Below, in pieces: positions 26,742 through 35,131 of a stretch of 64,000 bases of DNA (its first letter is position 1; every line of letters starts with the position of its first letter). The stretch covers positions 1 through 64,000 of the forward strand of contig JAQSXU010000006.1 in assembly GCA_029256485.1 (NCBI GenBank), written 5' to 3'. The notes beneath the pieces are model-generated. The model was not told where the DNA came from, made no database searches, and was given only the letters and a program-made list of their open reading frames with translations. Origin of the DNA: Clostridiaceae bacterium. GTDB lineage: Bacteria; Bacillota_A; Clostridia; Clostridiales; Clostridiaceae. Made by a program: the position numbers and the translations under genes.

Positions 26742-27191
26742 TTACCCTTGAGTTTCTTCAGTTTCATTCACAGTTTCCACATCCTGGGCTGTCTCCATTA
26801 TTTCTGTATCCTTTTTATCAGCAGAACTTTGCACATATATATCTTCTTCTAAAGAACCATTACAAGCCTCCCATTTAGTTAATAATCCTAAGCATTTTGA
26901 AATTTTTTCATTCAATATACCAGCACCCAGTAGAACAAATGCAATACCCCAATATACTGCAATAGGTTCAAATATTCCTGGCAGTAATTGTGATGGTATC
27001 AATAATTTATTAACTGTAGCAGTATCATATCCCTGTGCAACATATTGAGCAACAGTGGTTCTAAATAAAATAATATTGTTTGCTAATGCTGCAATTCCAA
27101 CAAGTGCTGCAATTGAAGCAAAAACATACATTAAAACTGAAATTGAAGATTTTTTTGATTTTTTAGATAAATTTTTGTCTTTAAGTTTCAT
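26742..27191 (-). CDS. Unknown two-TM membrane protein
   Basis: 149 residues: a Lys/Ser-rich N terminus, two hydrophobic segments (about 18-45 and 72-93) joined by a loop, and an acidic Glu/Thr-rich tail. GGAGAA precedes ATG. I do not recognise a family. It lies in a run of minus-strand genes for small membrane proteins and a CPBP-type protease. Confidence 0.6.
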   Translation of the reverse strand: MKLKDKNLSKKSKKSSISVLMYVFASIAALVGIAALANNIILFRTTVAQYVAQGYDTATVNKLLIPSQLLPGIFEPIAVYWGIAFVLLGAGILNEKISKCLGLLTKWEACNGSLEEDIYVQSSADKKDTEIMETAQDVETVNETEETQG

Positions 27192-27309
27192 AATAACTTT
27201 TCTCCATTTCCACCCTTAGGGCTTACACTTTTTTGTCTTTATCATCTATATTACTAAATTATTGTTACAACTAAGTGTCAATTAAATGTCAATATTATTA
27301 ATAATGAAT

Positions 27310-27543
27310 TTAATCTCCAAGTATTTTTCCCAAAGATAAAATTAAAAATGCTAACAGCCAGGTGGCTCCAATGGCTCCTAGTACAATTAATACTGCTATA
27401 AATGGATTTTTTACATTTCTTTCATCCGCAATGTGCTTTCCATCTTCTCTTTTAATTTTAAATAGGTTTCCTGTCATAGCATGAATTTCAGAGTAATTTC
27501 TTCTTGTTTTTTCTGAAACCTTTTTTTCCTTATCCTCTGACAC
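27310..27543 (-). CDS. Unknown small single-TM protein
   Basis: About 77 residues. I prefer the GTG at 27543, placed seven bases after GGGGAG, over the TTG at 27558. A charged N-terminal 50 residues precede one C-terminal membrane segment (about residues 48-72 of the shorter form). Only 31 bases separate it from the upstream CPBP protease gene, so they are probably co-transcribed. Confidence 0.55.
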   Translation of the reverse strand: MSEDKEKKVSEKTRRNYSEIHAMTGNLFKIKREDGKHIADERNVKNPFIAVLIVLGAIGATWLLAFLILSLGKILGD

Positions 27544-27574
27544 AATATCACTCCCCAAAAATATTAATTAAGTT

Positions 27575-28417
27575 TTACATAGCATCTATAAGTCCATGAA
27601 ATAAAATACATGGCAGTAAAGATTTAGTTTTAAAGTACATTTTACCTAATACATAACCAAGCATTACTTGTGATGCTGTAGACAACATGAATACCCAGGT
27701 GGCTGTCCCCCAGCTCATTACATGGCCAATTCCAAAGATAATGGATTGTATTATATTGCATTTATCATCACTGAAGCCAAACCCTCTTAAACCTGAAATC
27801 AAAAATCCTCTAAATAGTACTTCTTCGAAGAAGCCAGGATATAGTGAATTAATAATTGCGCTCATAGTAAATTTCGTTATAAAATTTATGCTGAATATAT
27901 TATTAACATGAATTATCCCTTTGTAAATTCCCATAAAATTTAAAATCAGCTCATAAATAATATATACAAGAATTACTAAAGCAAGGGATTTGCCAGGCAT
28001 TTTCCAACAAAAATTATTAAGCTTTATCTTAAAAAAATAACAAATAAAAATTGTTAACGTTATACATAATTCTATCAATAAAAAATATGCTTTATTAAAA
28101 TTTTGAGCAGTAGAATTATTTAATCCAAATAGATTGTTCAATGTTAAGATTAATATGAGTAAGGTTGCGTGTATAATAACATAAGGTATTAAAGCCTTTT
28201 TATTTTCATATATGTGCTTATCTTCGTTGTTACTTAAGGGAAATACATAAATTATTATAATTGCCGCAGTTACTGCTGCAGTCATTACTGGTGCATTTTT
28301 ATAATATAAATAGTTCTTATTATAAATATTATAAATATACAGACAAGTATATGCCGCTGCCATAAATATAAAATCCTGAATTAGAGATTTATAATTTAAT
28401 TTAATACTATTTTTCAT
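27575..28417 (-). CDS. CPBP-family intramembrane glutamic protease
   Basis: 280 residues with about eight membrane segments. The three CPBP (Abi, Rce1-like) motifs are present: EEVLFRGFLISGLR (about 198-211), the His of FGIGHVMSWG, and FHGLIDAM at the extreme C terminus. Such proteases sit in the membrane and serve in peptide maturation or bacteriocin self-immunity. The neighbours are unknown small membrane proteins, and no bacteriocin precursor is obvious. GGAG precedes ATG. Confidence 0.88.
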   Translation of the reverse strand: MKNSIKLNYKSLIQDFIFMAAAYTCLYIYNIYNKNYLYYKNAPVMTAAVTAAIIIIYVFPLSNNEDKHIYENKKALIPYVIIHATLLILILTLNNLFGLNNSTAQNFNKAYFLLIELCITLTIFICYFFKIKLNNFCWKMPGKSLALVILVYIIYELILNFMGIYKGIIHVNNIFSINFITKFTMSAIINSLYPGFFEEVLFRGFLISGLRGFGFSDDKCNIIQSIIFGIGHVMSWGTATWVFMLSTASQVMLGYVLGKMYFKTKSLLPCILFHGLIDAM

Positions 28418-28459
28418 AATATAACTCCATAAACAAATATTTTGTAAAGCTGAGAAAAT

Positions 28460-28642
28460 TTAAGAGGAAATGTATTTTTGTAAAATTTCATCTATCTTTG
28501 GTGTATCTTTTACATTGGATATGGTTATTTTAAGATTGTAATTTATTTTTAGAAGTAAATTCACTTTTAATTGAATTGTGTTTGGTGACACCCAACTATA
28601 ACCTAAAACCTTATGCCATTTTATTAAATGTATATAATTGTT
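28460..28642 (-). pseudogene. Remnant of an unrecognised gene, probably frameshifted
   Basis: In the 315-base gap, one minus-strand frame is open for 60 codons with coding-like composition (HKVLGYSWVSPNTI, then LLLKINYNLKITISNVKD, ending QKYISS) but has no start codon. Short open stretches in the other frames lie just upstream, including one from a TTG at about 28710 with GGGGG before it. This fits the 3' part of a small gene broken by a frameshift. No family recognised. Confidence 0.35.
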
Positions 28643-28732
28643 TTAGCAAAAAGCAAGCTGGAATAATAATCATTATTTATGGAACTCTTATACAACTAAT
28701 TATTTACCCCCTTGTATAATCATAAATTTATA

Positions 28733-29266
28733 CTAATGAATATAATTTTTATTAAGATAATCAATCATCTCTTTATTTACCTTTTTCATTACTGCATTAT
28801 TGGGTTTACTTAATTCATAATAATTAATAGTATTTGACTTGCAGTTTTCTTTAATATAGCTGAGTTCATTTAATAAAATAGTTATCTTATCTAATGCAAA
28901 TTGTTTGGCTTCAATTAACTCATTTTCAGATTTCTTATCTTTTATAATTCCAGACATTCTATTTAAATCTATTCTTATCATATCTAAATAAGTTAATGGC
29001 ATGCTGCTATACATTATTCCATTTAGAATTGCTGTATCTTCAGAAAATTTTGCAGAAGTTAAATATAAATACTCCTGTTCCGGTATTTGGGTTAAAGAAA
29101 GGTATTCTGAAGTATTCTTCAGTTGAAATTGTAAAAAGTCTAAATTATTTTGGATATGTACCCCCTGTTGTGCTTTAATTTTCTCATTATCTCTGTACTG
29201 CAGTATTACGCTTGCCAATAAAAAAGCAATGATAATCATTAAATATAAAGGCTTTATTCTTTTCAT
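28733..29266 (-). CDS. Unknown protein with N-terminal membrane anchor
   Basis: 177 residues. One membrane segment at residues 6-20, the rest helical and extracytoplasmic in appearance, with scattered KIKAQ and LDKITILLNEL stretches suggesting coiled regions. GGAGG precedes ATG. It resembles secreted, anchored helical proteins of unknown function in clostridia; no family is recognised. Confidence 0.65.
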   Translation of the reverse strand: MKRIKPLYLMIIIAFLLASVILQYRDNEKIKAQQGVHIQNNLDFLQFQLKNTSEYLSLTQIPEQEYLYLTSAKFSEDTAILNGIMYSSMPLTYLDMIRIDLNRMSGIIKDKKSENELIEAKQFALDKITILLNELSYIKENCKSNTINYYELSKPNNAVMKKVNKEMIDYLNKNYIH

Positions 29267-29401
29267 ACATTATCCTCCAAAGTATAATTACTACTTAGAA
29301 AAATGCTAGCTATTTAAATAAAACATATTTTTTAATTTCAATTTATCCCACCCTCCAATCTATAAGCAGCCACATTAATTTGTTTGAACTTTTTTAGATG
29401 C

Positions 29402-29914
29402 TTATGTTCTATATAAAAAATTCTGGAAATCCTTTCTCAAAGGAGCTAATCTTTCAGTAACAGGTGATGCAATAGCTCCTGATTTTATCATTTCATCTAG
29501 CTTATCCAGAGTTACCCATTGGGCATCCACAGTTTCTCCTTCCTGCATGGTTAATTCAGAAATTTTTATATTTTTTCTTACTATATAAGTATCAACAAAT
29601 GCAGTTTCTTCTTTCTCCTCACCTAAAAAACATAACTCATTTTCACCAGCAGTAATTCCAGTTTCTTCGAACAATTCTCTTACTGCTCCTGCTCTGCTTG
29701 TTTCTCCAGCTATTGCTGAGCCACCGGTATTTTCCCAAAAGTTTGGGTATTCTTTTTTGCCAGGATCACGCAGGGTTAATAAAATCTCATTATTATCATT
29801 AACAGTCCAAATATCAACCACTGTATGATATTCTCCTAATACCATTTTATCCTGTCTATTGTGAGTTTTATTTAGAGGCTGTCTTTTATCATCAAATAAA
29901 TCCCATTTTTCCAT
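29402..29914 (-). CDS. NUDIX hydrolase
   Basis: About 170 residues starting at the ATG at 29914 (GGGGGA seven bases before; a TTG lies two codons earlier). The full NUDIX box is present: GSAIAGETSRAGAVRELFEE followed by TGI, matching G-x5-E-x7-REUxEExGU. The N-terminal part (KTHNRQDKMVLGEYHTVVDIW) is typical of the isopentenyl-diphosphate isomerase-like NUDIX group, but catalytic features for that reaction are not evident. It probably hydrolyses a nucleoside diphosphate derivative. Confidence 0.9.
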   Translation of the reverse strand: MEKWDLFDDKRQPLNKTHNRQDKMVLGEYHTVVDIWTVNDNNEILLTLRDPGKKEYPNFWENTGGSAIAGETSRAGAVRELFEETGITAGENELCFLGEEKEETAFVDTYIVRKNIKISELTMQEGETVDAQWVTLDKLDEMIKSGAIASPVTERLAPLRKDFQNFLYRT

Positions 29915-29968
29915 TTGCAATTCCCCCTAGCTAATTTATTATCTACTTCCTATTCCTAATTAAATTCA

Positions 29969-30283
29969 CTATTTCTTATCTGTTTTTAATGTTCTTAATC
30001 TTAGATAATTTTCTTTTCCCATTGCCCAATTTTTTAAATTAATTAGTCGTTCACCATTGTCTCCATGCTCTTTGTCATTAAAGGCTTCCTGCAATTTTTC
30101 GCAGGGTAAATTTGAGCAATGTCCACAGAGATTATATCCCTTGTCAATTGAACATTTTGCTATTGAGCATTCTCCCCAAAATGGTTTACCCTGGCATGCT
30201 TGACATCCAGGACAGTTGGTTTTTTCTTTCCATTCACATACTCCACAGTAAGTACCGCACATTCCAATCATTTGTTTGTCCAT
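29969..30283 (-). CDS. DUF3795-type cysteine-rich protein
   Basis: 104 residues from the ATG at 30283, which has GGAGG six bases upstream; the open frame extends 52 codons further but that part is not site-supported and overlaps the neighbouring gene. Eleven cysteines lie in the first 65 residues in a pattern typical of DUF3795 (MCGTYCGVCEWK, CPGCQACQGK, CSIAKCSIDKGYNLCGHC). Probable metal-binding protein; function unknown. Confidence 0.8.
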   Translation of the reverse strand: MDKQMIGMCGTYCGVCEWKEKTNCPGCQACQGKPFWGECSIAKCSIDKGYNLCGHCSNLPCEKLQEAFNDKEHGDNGERLINLKNWAMGKENYLRLRTLKTDKK

Positions 30284-30323
30284 TTTATTCCTCCAGAATA
30301 AATAAAAATAGATACTTTCAGCT

Positions 30324-30751
30324 TTATTTTCCATCCATATAATACATTTTTTCAAAATAAGAATTAATATCACTGTTTCCATTATAAATCTTACTGCTTT
30401 TTCCTGTATTAACCCTAATGTATTGATCTGAAAATTCAATATTAGTTGCTAGATTATTTGGTTCCTTACATAACAATAACCTGTAATCATATGGTTTAGT
30501 TTTTTTATCTATTGTTTTTGGATATTCTTTATAATCAAAAGTATTTAAAAAATTTATTAATTTATTAATATCTTCTTTTTTATGAAGGGATTTAGGTTTA
30601 TTATCTTTATTCATAACTATTATTTGTGTTATATTTCTTTTATTATTATCAAGTTTAAAAGTTGCTCCTGATTTTAAATATAAGACCGCTAAAATGGCTA
30701 ATGTAAGTGATGCTATTACTAAAAAATAAAAACTATTTTTTTATTTTTCAT
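30324..30751 (-). pseudogene. Anchored protein interrupted by a one-base frameshift in an A7 tract
   Basis: The ATG at 30751 has GGGGG upstream and reads MKNKKIVFIF, then stop. One base slip at a seven-A run (minus strand, 30742-30736) would join it to a frame reading SFYFLVIASLTLAILAVLYL, a membrane anchor, and then continue in frame through an internal Met at 30614 into a soluble 96-residue part ending at 30324. The reconstructed product is about 142 residues. Either the gene is broken, the run is a phase switch or slippage site, or the base is a sequencing error. No family recognised. Confidence 0.55.
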
Positions 30752-30803
30752 AATACCCCCATCTAATTTTAGTGCTATGACAAATTTTTTTAATAATATA
30801 TCT

Positions 30804-31469
30804 TTAAAATTCTTTAAAAAGATCATTAAATAAGGTTATTATCTCAGAATCAACTTGAAATTCATTGCAGAGTCTGTTAAAAATACACTGTATGTCATTT
30901 ACAAAGTTATTATTAAAATTTAAATCTTTAATTTCCAACATAGAAAGGTTTTCTTTAATTTCACATAAAAAATCATATGCGCTGTCAGTTTTATTTGATA
31001 GATATTTGATAATTCCTTTATGTAATAACCTTAAGGTTTTGTACCATAAAGGCCTGTCAGGCATATAAATTGATGTTATATTCTTTCTGATAATTTCATT
31101 ATTTAAAATAAAATTAGTATTGTATTTTAAAAGAACATTACTGTTTATCAAATCTTCTTTTGTAATTGTTTCTCTCAAATCTAAGTCTACAGATATGGCA
31201 TTCTTATAAATCAGGATTAATATACCTTGGGGGTTTTCAGTAAAATTAGTCATTACAGGATTACCATAAACAGTGATAATTTCATCAATTTTAGAACATT
31301 CCATATGGCCAAAAATTATCAAGTCAATATCTGAGTACCTTGTAGCTGTGTCTTTTGCCAAAGACCCCTTAAGAATCATGGAAAGATTATTGGATTTGCA
31401 AAATTCATAAGCACTTTCAATGTAATTTTTATGATTTAATGAAGGATAATTGATATTTAAATTAATCAT
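30804..31469 (-). CDS. Nucleotidyltransferase-domain protein
   Basis: 221 residues. The N-terminal domain carries the minimal nucleotidyltransferase signature LKGSLAKDTATRYSDIDLII (GS-x-DxD, residues 33-52) and a third acidic residue in ISVDLDLRE (about 95). The C-terminal 100 residues are helical. Families with this layout include aminoglycoside nucleotidyltransferases and toxin-antitoxin MNT proteins; no HEPN partner lies beside it. Substrate unknown. Confidence 0.82.
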   Translation of the reverse strand: MINLNINYPSLNHKNYIESAYEFCKSNNLSMILKGSLAKDTATRYSDIDLIIFGHMECSKIDEIITVYGNPVMTNFTENPQGILILIYKNAISVDLDLRETITKEDLINSNVLLKYNTNFILNNEIIRKNITSIYMPDRPLWYKTLRLLHKGIIKYLSNKTDSAYDFLCEIKENLSMLEIKDLNFNNNFVNDIQCIFNRLCNEFQVDSEIITLFNDLFKEF

Positions 31470-31534
31470 AATACCTATCTTCTCCTGAAATAATAAAGTC
31501 CACCTTGAGCTGAGGCTTTTGCTGCTGTATATAC

Positions 31535-31942
31535 TTATCCTCGCAGCTCATCCACTGTTTCCACAGGTTCATAAAATTTTCTCCATCTCTCTAATCCTCG
31601 ATTTAATCGAAGGTCTCTATTGCATTCCACAAATATTCTTATATCATATTTATCATATAACTCACCACATGTACAATACACACCCTCAACTATAATCAAT
31701 CCATTAGGTAAAATAGTACGCCATTCAGACAAATCATCTTTTGTCCAATAATACTTTTGATATTTTGACTTCTTACCTTCAGTGATAGGGTTAATAACCT
31801 GCACACTAAATCTTTTAATATCAAAGTCTGATGCAACTTCTTTATCATTCGCTCCATCAACTGTTCTTTTATTTGAGGTCCTATAAAAATCATCCATATG
31901 GATTATTTGTGCACCGCCGTACTTTAAGCTAATATACTCATT
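31535..31942 (-). pseudogene. Truncated uridine-kinase-like protein, P-loop missing
   Basis: The frame reads GGAQIIHMDDFYRTS, the middle of a uridine-kinase-like NTPase, then NGLIIVEGVYCTC and FVECNRDLRLNRGLERW. The N-terminal Walker A region is absent: an in-frame stop lies 15 codons upstream of Met and the next gene begins soon after. The C terminus stops early at DELRG; after the stop codon the same frame stays open for 18 more codons. So the kinase is cut at the front and perhaps broken at the back. No kinase activity is expected. Confidence 0.7.
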
Positions 31943-31982
31943 TTATTTATCATTTTTTTACCTATGCTTTTTTATTTTATAG

Positions 31983-32297
31983 TTATTCAATTATACTATA
32001 ATGGCCATTTAACTTATTTATAGGTATTAATACATTTAGGCTGTCTACGCTGCTTTTGCGTGGTATAAAATGTTCCAAACCTTCCTGATTGTCATCAGGT
32101 GAAAACCACTCTCTGCCAAGCCAATTCACAGTCCAGCCAGTAATGCCTTGTGGAATATAGTTAAAACTATGATAACCTATTCCTGTATTATTTTTAGAAA
32201 AATTAAAATGAAGAATTTTTGAAATTCCAGTAGGAAAATACTGAATTTTCTCTGTTGTTTTAATTTTAAAAAGCTTTTTTTGTGTAAATATACTCAT
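31983..32297 (-). CDS. Unknown 104-residue protein, paralogue of the 26210 gene
   Basis: It shares an IPQGITGWTVNWLGREWFSP core and a LIPINKLNGHYSII end with the protein at 26210-26518. AGGAGAT precedes ATG. Soluble, probably beta-rich, function unknown. It lies between the interrupted peptidase gene and the kinase remnant, in the most decayed part of the window. Whether it is still expressed is unclear. Confidence 0.6.
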   Translation of the reverse strand: MSIFTQKKLFKIKTTEKIQYFPTGISKILHFNFSKNNTGIGYHSFNYIPQGITGWTVNWLGREWFSPDDNQEGLEHFIPRKSSVDSLNVLIPINKLNGHYSIIE

Positions 32298-32311
32298 TTT
32301 TATCTCCTATT

Positions 32312-33793
32312 TTATTTAATTTCATTTTTTATTTTTTCAAGTTGGCTTCTTGATGAATTTCTAGTTAAAAGATAGTTCTTTAACATTTTTTCTATTAATG
32401 CTTTTTTTACATTGCTTGAATTTATGGTGCCAGCTTTTATAAGCTGTAAACATCCTTCATAAGGCTTACCGTTTTTAATTGAATTCTTAAGATTAATTAA
32501 TGCTTGTACCTGTAGATTTACATAATTTGATTTATCCTTTTCCTTTGCTTTTTCAGCGATTTCCACGGATTTATTGATATCCTTAAGCAGCATTAATTGT
32601 GATAAATTTAGATATGGGCCTGCAGGATTTTCCCTATTATATGAATCTGAAATACTTACTGCCTTTTCATTGGCTTTTATGGCATTATCAAAATCGTTTA
32701 GTTCCTCATATAATAAAGTCATTCTCAACCAAGGCAAATAATTATCAGTTTTTTGCTTTGTAGCTAATATTATTTTTGATTTTGCTTTGTTAAGTTCCCC
32801 GTTATTTTCATAAAATGATGCTAAATCTAATAAAGCATTTATATTTCCGGGGTTAATTTCTGTATATTTTTCTATGCACTGAATTCTTATATCTGTATAA
32901 TTATCACTATTTTGGGGCTTTATTGTTTCTTTGTACTTTTCCCAATTGTTTTTGAAATCTTCTTTAAAGCTTTTCTCATAATCCCCAATGGATAATCCCA
33001 CAACATCCTTGAAAGCAGTATTAAAATCTGTATCTTTAGTTTTTAACAATATATTCCTGATTACATTTTTATCTTTCAGCATAATAAGCTGATTTACTGC
33101 ATAATGACTTTGTTCATAAACATTGTAAGATTCATTGCAATACTTTTCCCATTGCTTTTTAGTATTTAATTCATTAAAACTCACTAATGTTTTGGGTGGA
33201 ATTCCTTGATTCCCTTGGTATGCTGTATACTGTGAAACACCCTCTATAAACCAAATAGGAATTTTGTCTTTTGATATTTGATTTTTATTCAAAAATTCAT
33301 AAAAAATGTGATGTGTATACTCATGCATTAATATACTTTCTGTATTATCGATTTGATCATTAGGAAATAATAAATTGGTGTAGCAATCCTTAATATAAAT
33401 ATAAATAGTTTTATCTTTTATTGAATATAACCCTGAATAATCTTTTAAGCCTAAGTTCCTTTTCTTGAATACATTTTCATCATAATCAAATTTAATCTGA
33501 AGTGGTGAAGAAGTGAAATTCCCAAATATCTTCTCATTATCCGCGGCTGCTTTCTTCAAATATGATTGTATTTATAGCCATGTTTTTTTTAATAAAGTTC
33601 CCTTTAAATTTTTCTTAATTAATGTACTTGCACTTAAAATCAAAAAAATCATTATAATATTGGAAGCAACTAGAAATAATATTCTATTACCTTTTAAATT
33701 TAATGCTGCTGATATACAAAAATAAATGAAAATCAAAAAAATACACTTAAGGGAATTTAAAACTATATTTAACCATATCTTTAATAGATGCAT
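32312..33793 (-). pseudogene. Peptidase-MA-like membrane metalloprotease with TPR-like tail, interrupted by in-frame TAA
   Basis: A good start (ATG at 33793, GGGGGT upstream) opens a two-TM N terminus of 73 residues that ends in TTLLKKTWL-type sequence at a TAA (33574-33572). The same frame continues without break: after the stop come IQSYLKKAAADNEK, then the gluzincin motif HEYTHH (HExxH) with Glu in WFIEGVSQY, then TPR-like helices to 32312. A TTG at 33559 could restart translation but has no ribosome site. One nonsense change therefore splits the membrane anchor from the protease. The uninterrupted protein would be about 493 residues. Confidence 0.75.
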
Positions 33794-33926
33794 TCTTTAC
33801 CCCCAATTATCCAGTTATTTTCCCATAACTTAGGTATAAAATATTTTTTAGGCTTTTCCCGCATAAAGAAATAACTTTTGCTAATAATACTTTTGTAATC
33901 AGTATTTTATATAGGAGGAAAAATAA

Positions 33927-34103
33927 ATGAAAGCAGAAAAAATGAGTCAACCTAATAATGGAATTAAATGTGTTGTTAATACTTGCCACTATTATATGTC
34001 TGGTGATCATTGCTCAGCATCAATGATAGAAGTTGAGCATAGGAATGCTAATACTTCACAGGAAACAGACTGCGCTACATTTATCCCAGAATTAAAAGCA
34101 TAA
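33927..34103 (+). CDS. DUF1540-type small cysteine-rich protein (58 aa)
   Basis: A complete 58-codon frame starting MKAEKMSQPNNGIKCVVNTC with AGGAGG eight bases before ATG. The cysteines are spaced as in DUF1540 (IKCVVNTCHYY, GDHCSAS, TDCATF). Such short proteins are common in spore formers and probably bind metal; their role is unknown. It lies alone between minus-strand genes. It was easy to miss because of its size. Confidence 0.8.
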   Translation: MKAEKMSQPNNGIKCVVNTCHYYMSGDHCSASMIEVEHRNANTSQETDCATFIPELKA

Positions 34104-34236
34104 CTGTTCCGGAACTAAGTAAGTTTAATACTTAAATATTTTTGCCAACGCTATGGTATAAAGGGATATATTATATAATTGTTCATCATTTTTGAAAAAT
34201 TCTATAATAAGAATCTAAAGATACTACTATATGTTT

Positions 34237-35088
34237 TCAGGGACGGTTAGTATAAACCGTTCCCCTTGAATATAAATCAATTAAATAGTTAACTACAGAT
34301 TTATTAGTCATTATTAATTGTTTAGGAAATTCATTGTTTCTTTTCGATAACAGTGCAAAATATCCTTCTTCATGAAAATCTTCTTTAAATGCTGCGTTAT
34401 TAAGGCCAAGTCCCTTTATTAAATCGTTATAAAAGTCCTTATAATTTACTACATCTTCTGATGCTAAATGGAAAGTTCCCTTTAAATTATTATCCATTAT
34501 GTAGCATAACTGCCTTGCTATCATCACATTGATATTAGTATTATGAAAAAGTTTTGGATATACTAACACCTCTTTATTATCACCAACTGTGGATAATATT
34601 TCTTTAATTCTTGGACAATCTTTTCCCCATACCTGAGGCAGCCTTAATATACAGGCATTATCATGTAATATATCGGTTATTCTTCTTTCACATTCTATTT
34701 TGAATTGTCCATACTCTGTACATGAATTTGGCAAATCACCTTCATAATGGGGTCTGCTGAAGTCATTATCAAAAACATTTGTAGTAGAAAAAAAGTATAA
34801 ACTCCCGCCCTTTTTCTTCAGATACTCAGCAGCTTTTATATGTATATCCAACTGCTTTTTAAAATCTCCCCTTAAGCAGGAAACTATTATATCAGGTTTT
34901 AAAGTGTTCAATAGGCTGTTTACATTTTCAATATCTTCTATATTCATTTTGTAACTTCTATCTTCATTTAATGATATTGGATTTTTAAAGTAAGTTATGT
35001 AATACTGAAATTTATTATGCTTATTCATTTCATTAATTATTGCCTTTCCCAAAAGTCCGCTTCCACCTAATATTAAGATTTTTTTCAT
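34237..35088 (-). CDS. RmlD-like NAD(P)-dependent sugar-nucleotide reductase/epimerase
   Basis: 283 residues. The N-terminal Rossmann loop is ILGGSGLLGKAI (5-16). FFSTTNVFDND and the YGQFKIECE (YxxxK) pair form the active site, as in dTDP-4-dehydrorhamnose reductases; RLPQVWGKDCPR and the HLASEDVVNYKDF region are also typical. GGGGGA precedes ATG. The last ten codons (SRGTVYTNRP) are encoded by an imperfect REP-like hairpin, so the natural C terminus may have been altered. Substrate unknown; no other sugar-nucleotide gene lies nearby. Confidence 0.82.
   Translation of the reverse strand: MKKILILGGSGLLGKAIINEMNKHNKFQYYITYFKNPISLNEDRSYKMNIEDIENVNSLLNTLKPDIIVSCLRGDFKKQLDIHIKAAEYLKKKGGSLYFFSTTNVFDNDFSRPHYEGDLPNSCTEYGQFKIECERRITDILHDNACILRLPQVWGKDCPRIKEILSTVGDNKEVLVYPKLFHNTNINVMIARQLCYIMDNNLKGTFHLASEDVVNYKDFYNDLIKGLGLNNAAFKEDFHEEGYFALLSKRNNEFPKQLIMTNKSVVNYLIDLYSRGTVYTNRP
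34240..34265. repeat. Paired REP-like motif forming a hairpin inside a gene end
   Basis: GGGACGGTT (34240-34248) faces AAACCGTTCCCC (34254-34265), giving a stem with one bulged base and a short loop. It is the only place where the motif occurs as a close inverted pair. It contains the last codons and stop of the minus-strand reductase gene. Confidence 0.7.
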
Positions 35089-35131
35089 TGGAATTATCCC
35101 CCTATAGATTGTACTTACAAAAATATTATTT

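Noticed and set aside
30284..30439. N-terminal 52-codon extension of the DUF3795 protein
   Set aside because: Not preceded by a ribosome site and overlapping the neighbouring gene; GGAGG directly precedes the Met at 30283.
24863..31469. Toxin-antitoxin or defence island
   Set aside because: A nucleotidyltransferase-domain gene and a CPBP protease are present but no HEPN partner, antitoxin, bacteriocin precursor or nuclease lies beside them.
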